From the NCBI GenBank assembly GCA_903970475.1, contig CAJCIQ010000097.1, positions 1 through 50,616 on the forward strand: 50,616 nt of DNA, read 5' to 3'. Source of the stretch: Beijerinckiaceae bacterium (lineage in GTDB: Bacteria > Bacteroidota > Bacteroidia > Chitinophagales > Chitinophagaceae). Both the position numbers and the translations under genes were made by a program. A model generated the notes under the pieces. That model searched no databases. It worked only from the letters and a program-made list of their open reading frames with translations, and had not been told where the DNA came from. This document shows, piece after piece, positions 1 to 7,890 of this stretch (the first letter of the stretch is position 1; each line of letters opens with the position of its first letter).

Positions 1-707
1 TACCCGTATTGTTATTGACTACCGTAAAAGTCTGGGTGAGTAAGGAAGAACAGGAAACAGACTCGGAAGCAGGTGTAAGCGTGAACGGAGCCTCTTCTAC
101 TATCTGGACTTTATTAACGTATACCGTAGATGCCGAACCATCTATAGCTGCCGCAAGCCCTGCAACAATCAAATAATTATAATTCTGTGTTGCCTGTGTA
201 TTCTTGACATTATTAGACCACACAAACCCCCCTGTTCCCAAAGCGGCAATTTTAAAATCACTTAGCACTGTGCTATTGGCTAAGGTGGTGGTGCCACAGC
301 CTGACTCGCCTGAAATAGCAGCAGAAAGCCCCACTCCAACACGAGCAGCGTAAGCATTATTGATAGTGGAAGTCGCGTAGACGGAAACAGCATAATTATA
401 CCATTGCTTAAACGGGAATTTAACGGCAAATGCGGTTAGCTCATCAGTGGCAGCGTTTCCGCCTCCTTGTGTAAACTGTGCAGGCAATACTACACTGTAG
501 GCATCCCCGGAGCTTGAATTATCTACAAAGGTAGGTGCTCCATACACAGAATAGGAGGTGTACCCATTAAATGTCACCGGTACGCCGAATACATTGCATA
601 CTCCTTTCGAATCATAACCTGTGTAAGAAATCGTGTAGGTAGTTTGTGCAAAAAGAATTGTCGGAATTAATAGAACGAGCAGTGTTAGTGTGTAAAAAAA
701 ACTTCAT
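1..707 (-). CDS. Secreted repeat-type protein, 5' part only, start out of frame
   Basis: The minus strand is open from about 693 to the window edge (roughly 230 residues) and begins with a good hydrophobic signal segment (YTLTLLVLLIPTILFAQ) followed by a Thr/Ser/Gly/Asn-rich mature region. The only sensible start, ATG at 705-707 (MKFF...), is one base out of frame because of a run of eight T (plus-strand A694-701); seven T would join them perfectly. The mature part has no catalytic motif I recognise. The last visible part (around FTLTPASESVSC) resembles the repeat modules of large Bacteroidota surface or gliding-type proteins, but this is a weak impression. The 3' end lies outside the window, so total size and any C-terminal sorting domain are unknown. 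It is either a sequencing indel, a phase-variable gene or a recent pseudogene. Confidence 0.6.
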
Positions 708-832
708 ATGGTGAGCGTTTGATGACAAATGAAAGGGGCTGAAGTAAAAACTCCTTACTAAAGATGAAGATTAATATTCACTTTTACCAATAATTAGGAC
801 TGCTTTAATATATATCATGAAAAGAATTTAAA

Positions 833-867
833 TAAAAAAAGTGCCTCACAAGTAATATGAGACACTT
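833..867 (-). terminator. Intrinsic terminator of the starch operon
   Basis: On the minus strand a 10-bp stem with one mismatch (839-848 pairing with 858-867) is followed by seven T. It sits 24 nt after the stop codon of the last SusE-like gene and so closes the operon that starts with the amylase or SusC. Confidence 0.75.
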
Positions 868-890
868 AATAATTCAAAATAACCCTTCCT

Positions 891-2294
891 CTATTGAATC
901 GTAATCGTATAATAACCTGGGTTATTGAGTCGGAAAATGACGTTATGGGTGCCGGCCGTATAATTGATATTTCCACCACCATTGATCATGCTACCACCTT
1001 GACCACCTGTACCATAGTTGGGGGTACTCCAGTTCAGGTTGGAACGGATCTTCATTGATCCAGCGGCGGCAGCTGTAAAGGTCCCCGTCCATTCCTGGGT
1101 GGCCGCATTGTAGGTCATAGGCACGTCGGCACTCCAATTATTGAAGGCTCCGATCAAGCTAAACTCCGTAATCTGGGTAGTTGTATAGGTCAACTTGGAA
1201 GAATCGATCTGAACAAAGTAATACCCGGCGGCTGGAATAATGATATTATTCCCCCCACCACTGGTGGTCAACACACCGGAGTTACCATTTTGATTGGCAT
1301 CTCCATAAATGGTACCATTCCAATTAGGGACAGCCGTGATTTTGAAGCCTTGGTTATCGACAAGGTTTGCATAACCCTCATAGTTACCATCGTTGTTGAT
1401 AGCGGCTACCGTAGGAGCAGTGGCTGGCGTCCAACCCTGATAATTACCAGGCAAATACCAGGCACTCCAGGTATTCACAGGCGTAACACTATAGTATCCA
1501 GTCTGGAAGCTAATCTTAATCTGGTACAATCCAGGCAGGGAGGGTGCCGGGATCATTTCGCCTGCGGAAGTGGTAACCTGGAAGGCTCCACCTTGAGAAG
1601 TGGGCCCATTGGTTGAATCCACCAGGTTATATTTGATTGCATTGGTACCATTCACTGGTACAAAGTAATAACCGCCACTGCCGGCTAGATAGAAAGTGCC
1701 CTGGTAATCAACTGAGTCTACTTTAGTGAACTTCTGGATAGAGGTATCCACCATAGCATCCATGGCACAGGCGGTAGCCGAACCGACAATATACAAATTG
1801 CCAAAGGGGGGCACCGTCACTTTAGGTGGCGTTTGGTAAGGGGTTACAGTAATGTTGACCACATTGGAGTTCAACTGATCGTTATTGTTGGCATAGGAAG
1901 ACACAACCCTAACTTCTATGGTATAGGGTGTATTCACCTGTGCCCCTAAGGCCAATACCATCGTATTGACCAGCTTCGCACTCAGGCTATCGGCCAGGGC
2001 GCCAGAGACCTGCAAGGACTGGTAGTTACCAAAGTTATGTCCAGCGGAATCGATTTGGAGCGTATACAAGGTCGCTCCTGGGGCCGGAGTTGGGTATTTC
2101 GCGTCCGTCCAGCTAAAGACAACAGCCGTAGCATTAGAGTCCGAAACGGGGGTCGCTATAGTGGTAACAGAGGAGCTTAAAACGGGCGTAGTTCCATTTT
2201 TATAGTAGGTGTTTACATTTTGTTTTTGACAAGCACTGAATGCGCCCAACAGCATTCCACCTGCTAAAAAAGTATATAAAATATGTCTGGTCAT
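891..2294 (-). CDS. SusE/SusF-like outer-membrane starch-binding lipoprotein, three modules
   Basis: Surface lipoprotein expected to bind alpha-glucan and hold it near SusC/SusD. The N-terminus has a lipoprotein signal with lipobox GAFSAC (Cys22). Residues about 33-155 look like the SusE N-terminal Ig-like domain. They are followed by three beta-rich carbohydrate-binding modules: about 166-272 (starting LYIVGSA), 278-372 (starting WYLPGNYQGW) and 377-467 (starting FSLIGAFNNW). The paired aromatic residues and GNYQGW/GAFNNW signatures are typical of SusE/SusF starch-binding modules. At 467 aa it is the longer of two adjacent SusE-type genes. It is last in the operon, 21 nt after the shorter paralogue, and is followed by a terminator. 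Function is inferred from family and from the GH13 enzyme in the same operon. Confidence 0.85.
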   Translation of the reverse strand: MTRHILYTFLAGGMLLGAFSACQKQNVNTYYKNGTTPVLSSSVTTIATPVSDSNATAVVFSWTDAKYPTPAPGATLYTLQIDSAGHNFGNYQSLQVSGALADSLSAKLVNTMVLALGAQVNTPYTIEVRVVSSYANNNDQLNSNVVNITVTPYQTPPKVTVPPFGNLYIVGSATACAMDAMVDTSIQKFTKVDSVDYQGTFYLAGSGGYYFVPVNGTNAIKYNLVDSTNGPTSQGGAFQVTTSAGEMIPAPSLPGLYQIKISFQTGYYSVTPVNTWSAWYLPGNYQGWTPATAPTVAAINNDGNYEGYANLVDNQGFKITAVPNWNGTIYGDANQNGNSGVLTTSGGGNNIIIPAAGYYFVQIDSSKLTYTTTQITEFSLIGAFNNWSADVPMTYNAATQEWTGTFTAAAAGSMKIRSNLNWSTPNYGTGGQGGSMINGGGNINYTAGTHNVIFRLNNPGYYTITIQ

Positions 2295-2315
2295 ACAATT
2301 CAGTTTATGGAATGA

Positions 2316-3188
2316 CTATTGCGCGGTTACTGTGAATAATCCGGTTTGGAAGTTGACGTCGATCAAATACGTCCCACTGTTGGCTGGAGCTATACAGTTA
2401 TTTCCGTTGTAAACAAAAGGCCCCCCATTGGGATATTGATCCTTTGTAGCCACGCTCCACTGATCGGTCCATGAGCCATTTAAGCTGATCAATTTGTATT
2501 CTCCACCACCAATGAGCGGAATAGTAATCTGGAAGTGCTTATCCGTTATACGGGTAAACGTCTGGCTTGCGATATAAGCAGGGGGTATGGGATTATCCCA
2601 GCCTGAATTGGCAATGGCGGAGCCGACGATGTATAAAGAGTCATTTTTTGATGCCCCGTCAATTGGCGGCGTAACGGCTGGTGGTGGAATGTAAGGTTTG
2701 ACCACAAAGTTCAGGGTATCTGAATACAGGATCGCATCAAGCGTTGATCCGGAAGTATAGGGGGGAATAAAGGCAGCCACCCTGACTTGTACATTGTGGT
2801 ATTGAGATGTATCCAACTGAAGGCCGTTGGCAAGGAGGGCATTCAATGCGCTGATGGTATAGGAGGTCGTCAGGGAAGTACTGAAAGCAACGGATTGCAT
2901 GTACTCACTGCCAAAACCTGCCCCCAAGGTATCAAATTGCAGGTAATACGTTACACTTAAGGAACTGGGCCCTGTACTGAACTGAAAGTTCGGATTGGTC
3001 CAGAAAAAGGAAACCGACGGATTGGAAGAATCAGCAATGGGTAATGCAATGGTATCCGTTTTATTGGAAGAAGTAAGCACCGGAGCCGTACCCCCATTAT
3101 AGAATACCTTATTTTCCTTGGTGCAGGCGCTGGCCAACAGCAATCCTACAACAGAGAATATAGATAGTTTTTGCAAATAGTGTTTCAT
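2316..3188 (-). CDS. SusE-like lipoprotein, single module
   Basis: A 290-aa outer-membrane lipoprotein with lipobox LLASAC (Cys22). Residues about 30-170 form a SusE N-terminal domain (the early pattern NGGTAPVLTSS matches NGTTPVLSSS in the next gene). A single glycan-binding module follows at about 185-290, starting LYIVGSA and ending GLFTVTAQ. It therefore corresponds to the first half of the neighbouring 467-aa protein, as if that protein had gained two extra modules or this one had lost them. It lies 23 nt downstream of susD, so it is co-transcribed. Likely role: auxiliary starch binding at the cell surface. Confidence 0.82.
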   Translation of the reverse strand: MKHYLQKLSIFSVVGLLLASACTKENKVFYNGGTAPVLTSSNKTDTIALPIADSSNPSVSFFWTNPNFQFSTGPSSLSVTYYLQFDTLGAGFGSEYMQSVAFSTSLTTSYTISALNALLANGLQLDTSQYHNVQVRVAAFIPPYTSGSTLDAILYSDTLNFVVKPYIPPPAVTPPIDGASKNDSLYIVGSAIANSGWDNPIPPAYIASQTFTRITDKHFQITIPLIGGGEYKLISLNGSWTDQWSVATKDQYPNGGPFVYNGNNCIAPANSGTYLIDVNFQTGLFTVTAQ

Positions 3189-3211
3189 ATGAATGACTTT
3201 TGGAGGTTCAG

Positions 3212-4786
3212 TTAATATCCATTGTTCTGGATCAGGTTAGGATTGGCGGTAAGATCTGTGGTCGGAATGGGGAACAGATTGAATTTGTCTGCTACACCCG
3301 TACCAGAGGATACACCACCCTTCCAGGGCCACAGATAAGTTCCGGATGTAAATAGCCCAAACCGGATCAGATCATCCCTACGTTGGCATTCCCAGAGCAT
3401 TTCACGCCCCCTTTCATCCAATATATCCTGAAGAGCAATGGTGGCCACATTTCCGCTTTCGTTACCATAGGCCCTAGTCCTGATCAGATTGAAATATTGC
3501 AAAGCCTGACTGGTTGTACCTCCGGAGCCACCTCTGAGCACTGCTTCGGCATAGATCAGGTATTGTTCTGCCAGACGGAACAAGGGGAAATTAGTATTAG
3601 CGAAGGTGGTAGCGCCGGCTGGTGTGGCACCTGTAGAAGTAACATTGGAGAACTTCACACTGGCATATCCATCGGTGAACAACCCAATATTATTAATCTG
3701 TAGGTTCTGGCCATTGGTATAGAACAGCGCACGTCCATCTCCGGAACTATACAAGGCAGGTATATTAGCGGTCACCCTATTACCAGACCAACCTCCGGAA
3801 GGTACCCCGTAATTGGCAGCCTTCATAGCGCCTCCAATCTCCCCGTTAATGATAAAGGTGGTTCCTCCATAGGTCTGGGTGTTGGAAGCATTGTATTGGA
3901 TAGACAAGATTTGCTCTGGGTTGTTGGTATTATTGTCCGCCAGGAACAGATTCTGGAATTTGGTATCCAGGGAGTAGCCAGCGCCAATTACTTTGGAAGC
4001 ATAGGTAATGGCATCGGTGTAGTACTGAGTATTGGAAGTCCCCAGGTAGACATTGGCATTGAGGTACATACGAGCAAGGAGCGCCCAGACGCAAGCCTGG
4101 TCAGCTCTGCCATATTCATTTTGTCTGGCAGGTACCATGGCATTGCTGCTATCCAGATACCTTAGTTCCGATTCCACATAACTGAATAAGCTCCCCCTGC
4201 TGATTTGTGGGGGAATATAGTTCCCAATAGGGTCCTTTTCAGTTACAAAAGGAGGGTTGCCAAACAGATCCATCATTTCCCAATATTGAAAGGCTCTCAG
4301 GAAACGGGCCTCAGCTACATACCACTTAAGCGAATCCTTCTGGGCCGCGGAATAAGCAGAAGTATTGGCAGCAGCAGCTTCCTGAAGGTAGGAATTGGCC
4401 ACCGTAATTTGGTACATACAGCGGTAGTACAACCCCTCAAGGATAACATTACCGGAAGTCCATTGCATGTTGTGAAAGTCCGGCACCCCGGGGTCATTCC
4501 ATGCGCAAACTGCTTCATCGGTACTCAGTTCACTGGCATCCCATAATAAACGGATAAAGTCAGAAGTACCGGCGTCAATTCCACCCAGGTCCGAGCTGGC
4601 ATTACCACTACTACCTGTCAGAGCAAAAGCGCCATATACTTTTGCCAGGGCCTCCTTGGCTCCCAATGGAGTGCTGAATACCTCAGAACCCGTCAATGCG
4701 TTTGGAGGTTGTTGGTTCAGCTTATTGGTACAGCCTGCCAACCCTGCAATCCCGAATGCGGCTATAATAAAAAAGTTGTGTTTCAT
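3212..4786 (-). CDS. SusD/RagB-family nutrient-binding lipoprotein (starch locus)
   Basis: A 524-aa SusD homologue. It has a lipoprotein signal with lipobox GLAGC (Cys19), then the usual start of mature SusD proteins (NQQPPNALTGSEVF). TPR-like helical repeats come next (for example around LRAFQYWEMMDLFGNPPFV), and the C-terminus shows the family pattern of LIYAEA, LDERGREMLWE, RRDDLIRFG and a final LFPIPTTDL...NP.LIQN.GY. SusD caps the SusC barrel and delivers oligosaccharides. The gene is 33 nt after the SusC stop and 23 nt before the SusE gene. Substrate is inferred to be starch or another alpha-glucan from the GH13 enzyme upstream. Confidence 0.93.
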   Translation of the reverse strand: MKHNFFIIAAFGIAGLAGCTNKLNQQPPNALTGSEVFSTPLGAKEALAKVYGAFALTGSSGNASSDLGGIDAGTSDFIRLLWDASELSTDEAVCAWNDPGVPDFHNMQWTSGNVILEGLYYRCMYQITVANSYLQEAAAANTSAYSAAQKDSLKWYVAEARFLRAFQYWEMMDLFGNPPFVTEKDPIGNYIPPQISRGSLFSYVESELRYLDSSNAMVPARQNEYGRADQACVWALLARMYLNANVYLGTSNTQYYTDAITYASKVIGAGYSLDTKFQNLFLADNNTNNPEQILSIQYNASNTQTYGGTTFIINGEIGGAMKAANYGVPSGGWSGNRVTANIPALYSSGDGRALFYTNGQNLQINNIGLFTDGYASVKFSNVTSTGATPAGATTFANTNFPLFRLAEQYLIYAEAVLRGGSGGTTSQALQYFNLIRTRAYGNESGNVATIALQDILDERGREMLWECQRRDDLIRFGLFTSGTYLWPWKGGVSSGTGVADKFNLFPIPTTDLTANPNLIQNNGY

Positions 4787-4819
4787 AACAAATGCTTTAA
4801 ATAATAGTACTCGGAAAAA

Positions 4820-7800
4820 TTAAAAATTCACACTGGCGCCTAAAGTAAAGTTCCTGGGCCTGGGATAGATATTGTTGTCTATACCTCCATATACTTCAGG
4901 ATCTAATCCGGTATATTTTGTGATAACAAAAACGTTTTGGCAGTTAGCGCTCAATTTCAGGTTTGCCCTCTTCCCAATTTTCCCGTAGTTGTAGGCAAGT
5001 CCAATATTGTCCATCTTCACAAATGAGGCATTCTGCACATAATAGCTGGACTGGAACTGGTTGGTGTAGAATCCGGTTTTGTAGTAATCGCTCATTACGT
5101 TGGAATTGTAACCAGTGGACTGGTAGATGTATTTAGTGACACCCTGGCCTGCATCCACATTATTATATACCCAGTTCCCGAAGTTGGCCCTGACTACCAT
5201 TGAAAAGGTCCATTTCTGGTAAGTGACGGAGGTACTTAGACCCATGATCACCGGAGCAAAGGGTGAATGGTAGTGGATCTGATCGTTGGGTTCTGTAATC
5301 TGTCCATCTCTGTTCTGGTCCACATAAACACCTTCCAGAGGTTTTCCGGTTTTTTGACTATACACTTGCTGAAGCACAAAAAAGGATTGAGGTGTCTGTC
5401 CAACAGTGTTGATCTGGATAGACTGTCCGGTGGCCCCAGCTATACCCCCTGTTTCATCACCATAAAACGTGGAATCTTTGGAGTTGTTCACCAGTTTGGT
5501 GATCAGGTTTTTATTATAGGCAAAGTTCACGTTTAAGGTCCATTGCCAGTTCTTGTTCTGAATGGGCACCAGATTCAAATTAGCCTCTACGCCTCTGTCA
5601 GTCATGTCTCCGATATTAATGGTATATTGGTTGGTAAAGTTGTTGCCTGCAGGGACATAAACAGTATTGAACAAATTGGTTATTTTCTTGTAGTAGTAAT
5701 CCACACTACCGCTTATCCTGTTGTTGAACAATCCGAAATCGATACCTAAGTTCGTTGAAGCAGTCTGTTCCCATTGCAATCTTGTCTGAAAGGGGTTAGG
5801 TGTTTGCAGGTAATAATAATTGCCTCCAAAGGGATACTGGGAAGCCTCACTACTTAGGTAATAACTGGGTATATAACCATAGTCTACGATTCCATCCTGG
5901 TTACCCGTTACGCCATAGCTGGCCCTCAATTTTAATTCCGTCAGCCAACGAACATTTTTCAGGAAATCTTCCTGACTCATCCTCCAGGATCCTGCGACTG
6001 TAGGAAAGGTGCCCCAGCGATTTGTGGCGGAAAATTTGGAAGAGCCATCGTCACGCACGGATGCTTGTACAGTGTATTTGTTGTCATATGTATAGATCAC
6101 CCTGCCGATATATGAGATCAGTGTATTCACCCCTGGGGAAACTGCATAGGTTGGTGTTGTAGCTTCGATCAAGCTATCATTGGCTCCATAAGAAGGATAA
6201 GCGTAAGACGTAACCTTGTTGTAGTAGTAACCGTAAGTTCCCATGACATCCAGATTACTTTTTATTGCCTTGAAATCCCTCTTATAGTCCAATGTGGCCT
6301 CATTGAATACGTTTTCAGTGGTCTGTTTATACTTACTGTTTAATCCCGCCGCAGATCCTGCTGTTCCGTACTGAGTTGAGTTATAATAATCTTGGGCGGC
6401 ATAGGCCGGCACATGGGTGAAACCATGTCCTTCAGAAACGTCATATCCAATATTGTATATGGCGTGCAAACCGCGAAGGAAGGGAAGCTGATAATCCAAT
6501 TTGAGGTTTCCAATACTGTTGTCGGCATAACCAATGTTATTATTTTGCTCCAACAACGCCACCGGGTTACGTGTGGCCAGACTGATCAGGGATCCTTGAT
6601 TTTCCCACTCGTAATATCCACCGTATTTGCTCTTATCCCCCGACATGATTGGTTGGGTGGGGTCGAATGCAATGGCTGATCCAATGGCCCCTTGGTTGGC
6701 AAATCTGGATCGGGTTGTACCGCCAATGACGTTTAATTCGATGCTTAATTTATCATCCAGCAGGTGTGGGGTCAGGTGTATGCCAGCTGTGCCCCTTTGA
6801 AGGTTATCCGTTTTAAGGATCCCATCCTGGTTAATATACCCCGCAGAAATGCGATAGGGTATGTGTTTCAGAGATCCGGTAACACTTGCGTTCACGTTAA
6901 GGGTGTTGGCATACTGATAGATGGCTTTTTGCCAGTTGGTATTGGCACTACCCAACAGCGCCACCCCAGCTGAGTCAGCAGGTATGGATTTCATCAGTGC
7001 CCTATATTGGCTGGCATTCAAAACGGACTCCATTTTAGCTATGGTGCCTGCCGTATATTGTGCATTTACATTAAACTGTGGCTTTCCTGCTCTGCCCTTT
7101 TTGGTCGTGATAATGATGACGCCAGCCGAAGCCCTGGATCCATAAATGGCTGCTGAAGCAGCATCCTTTAAGACAGTCACATTGGCAATGTCATCAGGGT
7201 TGATCATATCCAATGGATTACCCACACCAGATATCCCTTGACCTACTGGAGGTAGAATGGCTCCATCTACCACATAAAGGGGATCATCGTTACTATTCAG
7301 GGAGGCTAAACCGCGGATACGGATCTCTCCGGAACTTCCTGGTTGTCCACCATTGGGGGTCACTGAAACACCCGCAATTTTACCCGCAATCAATTGATCC
7401 GGACTGGTAATGGCGCCCTGTTGAAAATCTTTGGCATTCACAGAAGCAACGGCCCCTGTCAAATCTTTTTTCTGCACAGAACCATACCCAATCACCACGA
7501 CTTCGTTCAACTCAGCGCTGCCCGGCGCCAATCGGATGGGTAAGCCCTGCGTTAAGTTAGAGACGGGAACCTCCATGGTTTTAAATCCCGCATAGGACAC
7601 CACCACCGTTTTGGTAGAAGATGAAAGTGTCAGGGTAAATTTACCGTTTGCATCGGTGGTGGTTCCGGTTTGGGTTCCCCTTACAGTGACGGAAGCCCCA
7701 GCTAGTGGCGTTCCGCTGGTGTCCCGTACCGTACCGGTAATCACCCTGGTCTGACCCGAAGCGCCCATAGCGCAAAGCAGCAGTAGGCATGGCAAGACAT

Positions 7801-7828
7801 AATTCGTTAGTAGTTGTCTCCATTTCAT
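4820..7828 (-). CDS. SusC/RagA-family TonB-dependent transporter (starch locus)
   Basis: A 1002-aa outer-membrane TonB-dependent transporter. A signal peptide (about 1-25, ending ASGQ) leads into a carboxypeptidase-regulatory-like domain (about 28-105). The SusC signature ELNEVVVIGYGSVQKKDLTGAV comes next, opening the plug domain. The rest is a 22-strand-type barrel that ends in a proper outer-membrane beta signal (LGASVNF). There is no N-terminal STN domain, so it is unlikely to signal to an anti-sigma factor, unlike the SusC at 27872-31306. It is separated by only 62 nt from the amylase gene upstream, so the two are probably co-transcribed; that gap holds a 10-bp palindrome. Confidence 0.95.
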   Translation of the reverse strand: MKWRQLLTNYVLPCLLLLCAMGASGQTRVITGTVRDTSGTPLAGASVTVRGTQTGTTTDANGKFTLTLSSSTKTVVVSYAGFKTMEVPVSNLTQGLPIRLAPGSAELNEVVVIGYGSVQKKDLTGAVASVNAKDFQQGAITSPDQLIAGKIAGVSVTPNGGQPGSSGEIRIRGLASLNSNDDPLYVVDGAILPPVGQGISGVGNPLDMINPDDIANVTVLKDAASAAIYGSRASAGVIIITTKKGRAGKPQFNVNAQYTAGTIAKMESVLNASQYRALMKSIPADSAGVALLGSANTNWQKAIYQYANTLNVNASVTGSLKHIPYRISAGYINQDGILKTDNLQRGTAGIHLTPHLLDDKLSIELNVIGGTTRSRFANQGAIGSAIAFDPTQPIMSGDKSKYGGYYEWENQGSLISLATRNPVALLEQNNNIGYADNSIGNLKLDYQLPFLRGLHAIYNIGYDVSEGHGFTHVPAYAAQDYYNSTQYGTAGSAAGLNSKYKQTTENVFNEATLDYKRDFKAIKSNLDVMGTYGYYYNKVTSYAYPSYGANDSLIEATTPTYAVSPGVNTLISYIGRVIYTYDNKYTVQASVRDDGSSKFSATNRWGTFPTVAGSWRMSQEDFLKNVRWLTELKLRASYGVTGNQDGIVDYGYIPSYYLSSEASQYPFGGNYYYLQTPNPFQTRLQWEQTASTNLGIDFGLFNNRISGSVDYYYKKITNLFNTVYVPAGNNFTNQYTINIGDMTDRGVEANLNLVPIQNKNWQWTLNVNFAYNKNLITKLVNNSKDSTFYGDETGGIAGATGQSIQINTVGQTPQSFFVLQQVYSQKTGKPLEGVYVDQNRDGQITEPNDQIHYHSPFAPVIMGLSTSVTYQKWTFSMVVRANFGNWVYNNVDAGQGVTKYIYQSTGYNSNVMSDYYKTGFYTNQFQSSYYVQNASFVKMDNIGLAYNYGKIGKRANLKLSANCQNVFVITKYTGLDPEVYGGIDNNIYPRPRNFTLGASVNF

Positions 7829-7858
7829 AAAAAAATCAATTTTCTTGAATAAGTGATC

Positions 7859-7868
7859 TAAACGTTTA
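7859..7868. promoter_or_regulatory. 10-bp palindrome in the amylase-susC gap
   Basis: TAAACGTTTA is a perfect palindrome with a central CG, 31 nt upstream of the susC start. The core AACGTT is also the centre of the palindrome at 10875-10886. The form resembles LacI-family operators; no LacI gene is in the window, so assignment is speculative. Confidence 0.3.
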
Positions 7869-7890
7869 AGGGTGGTTTTCCAGGTCGGAA

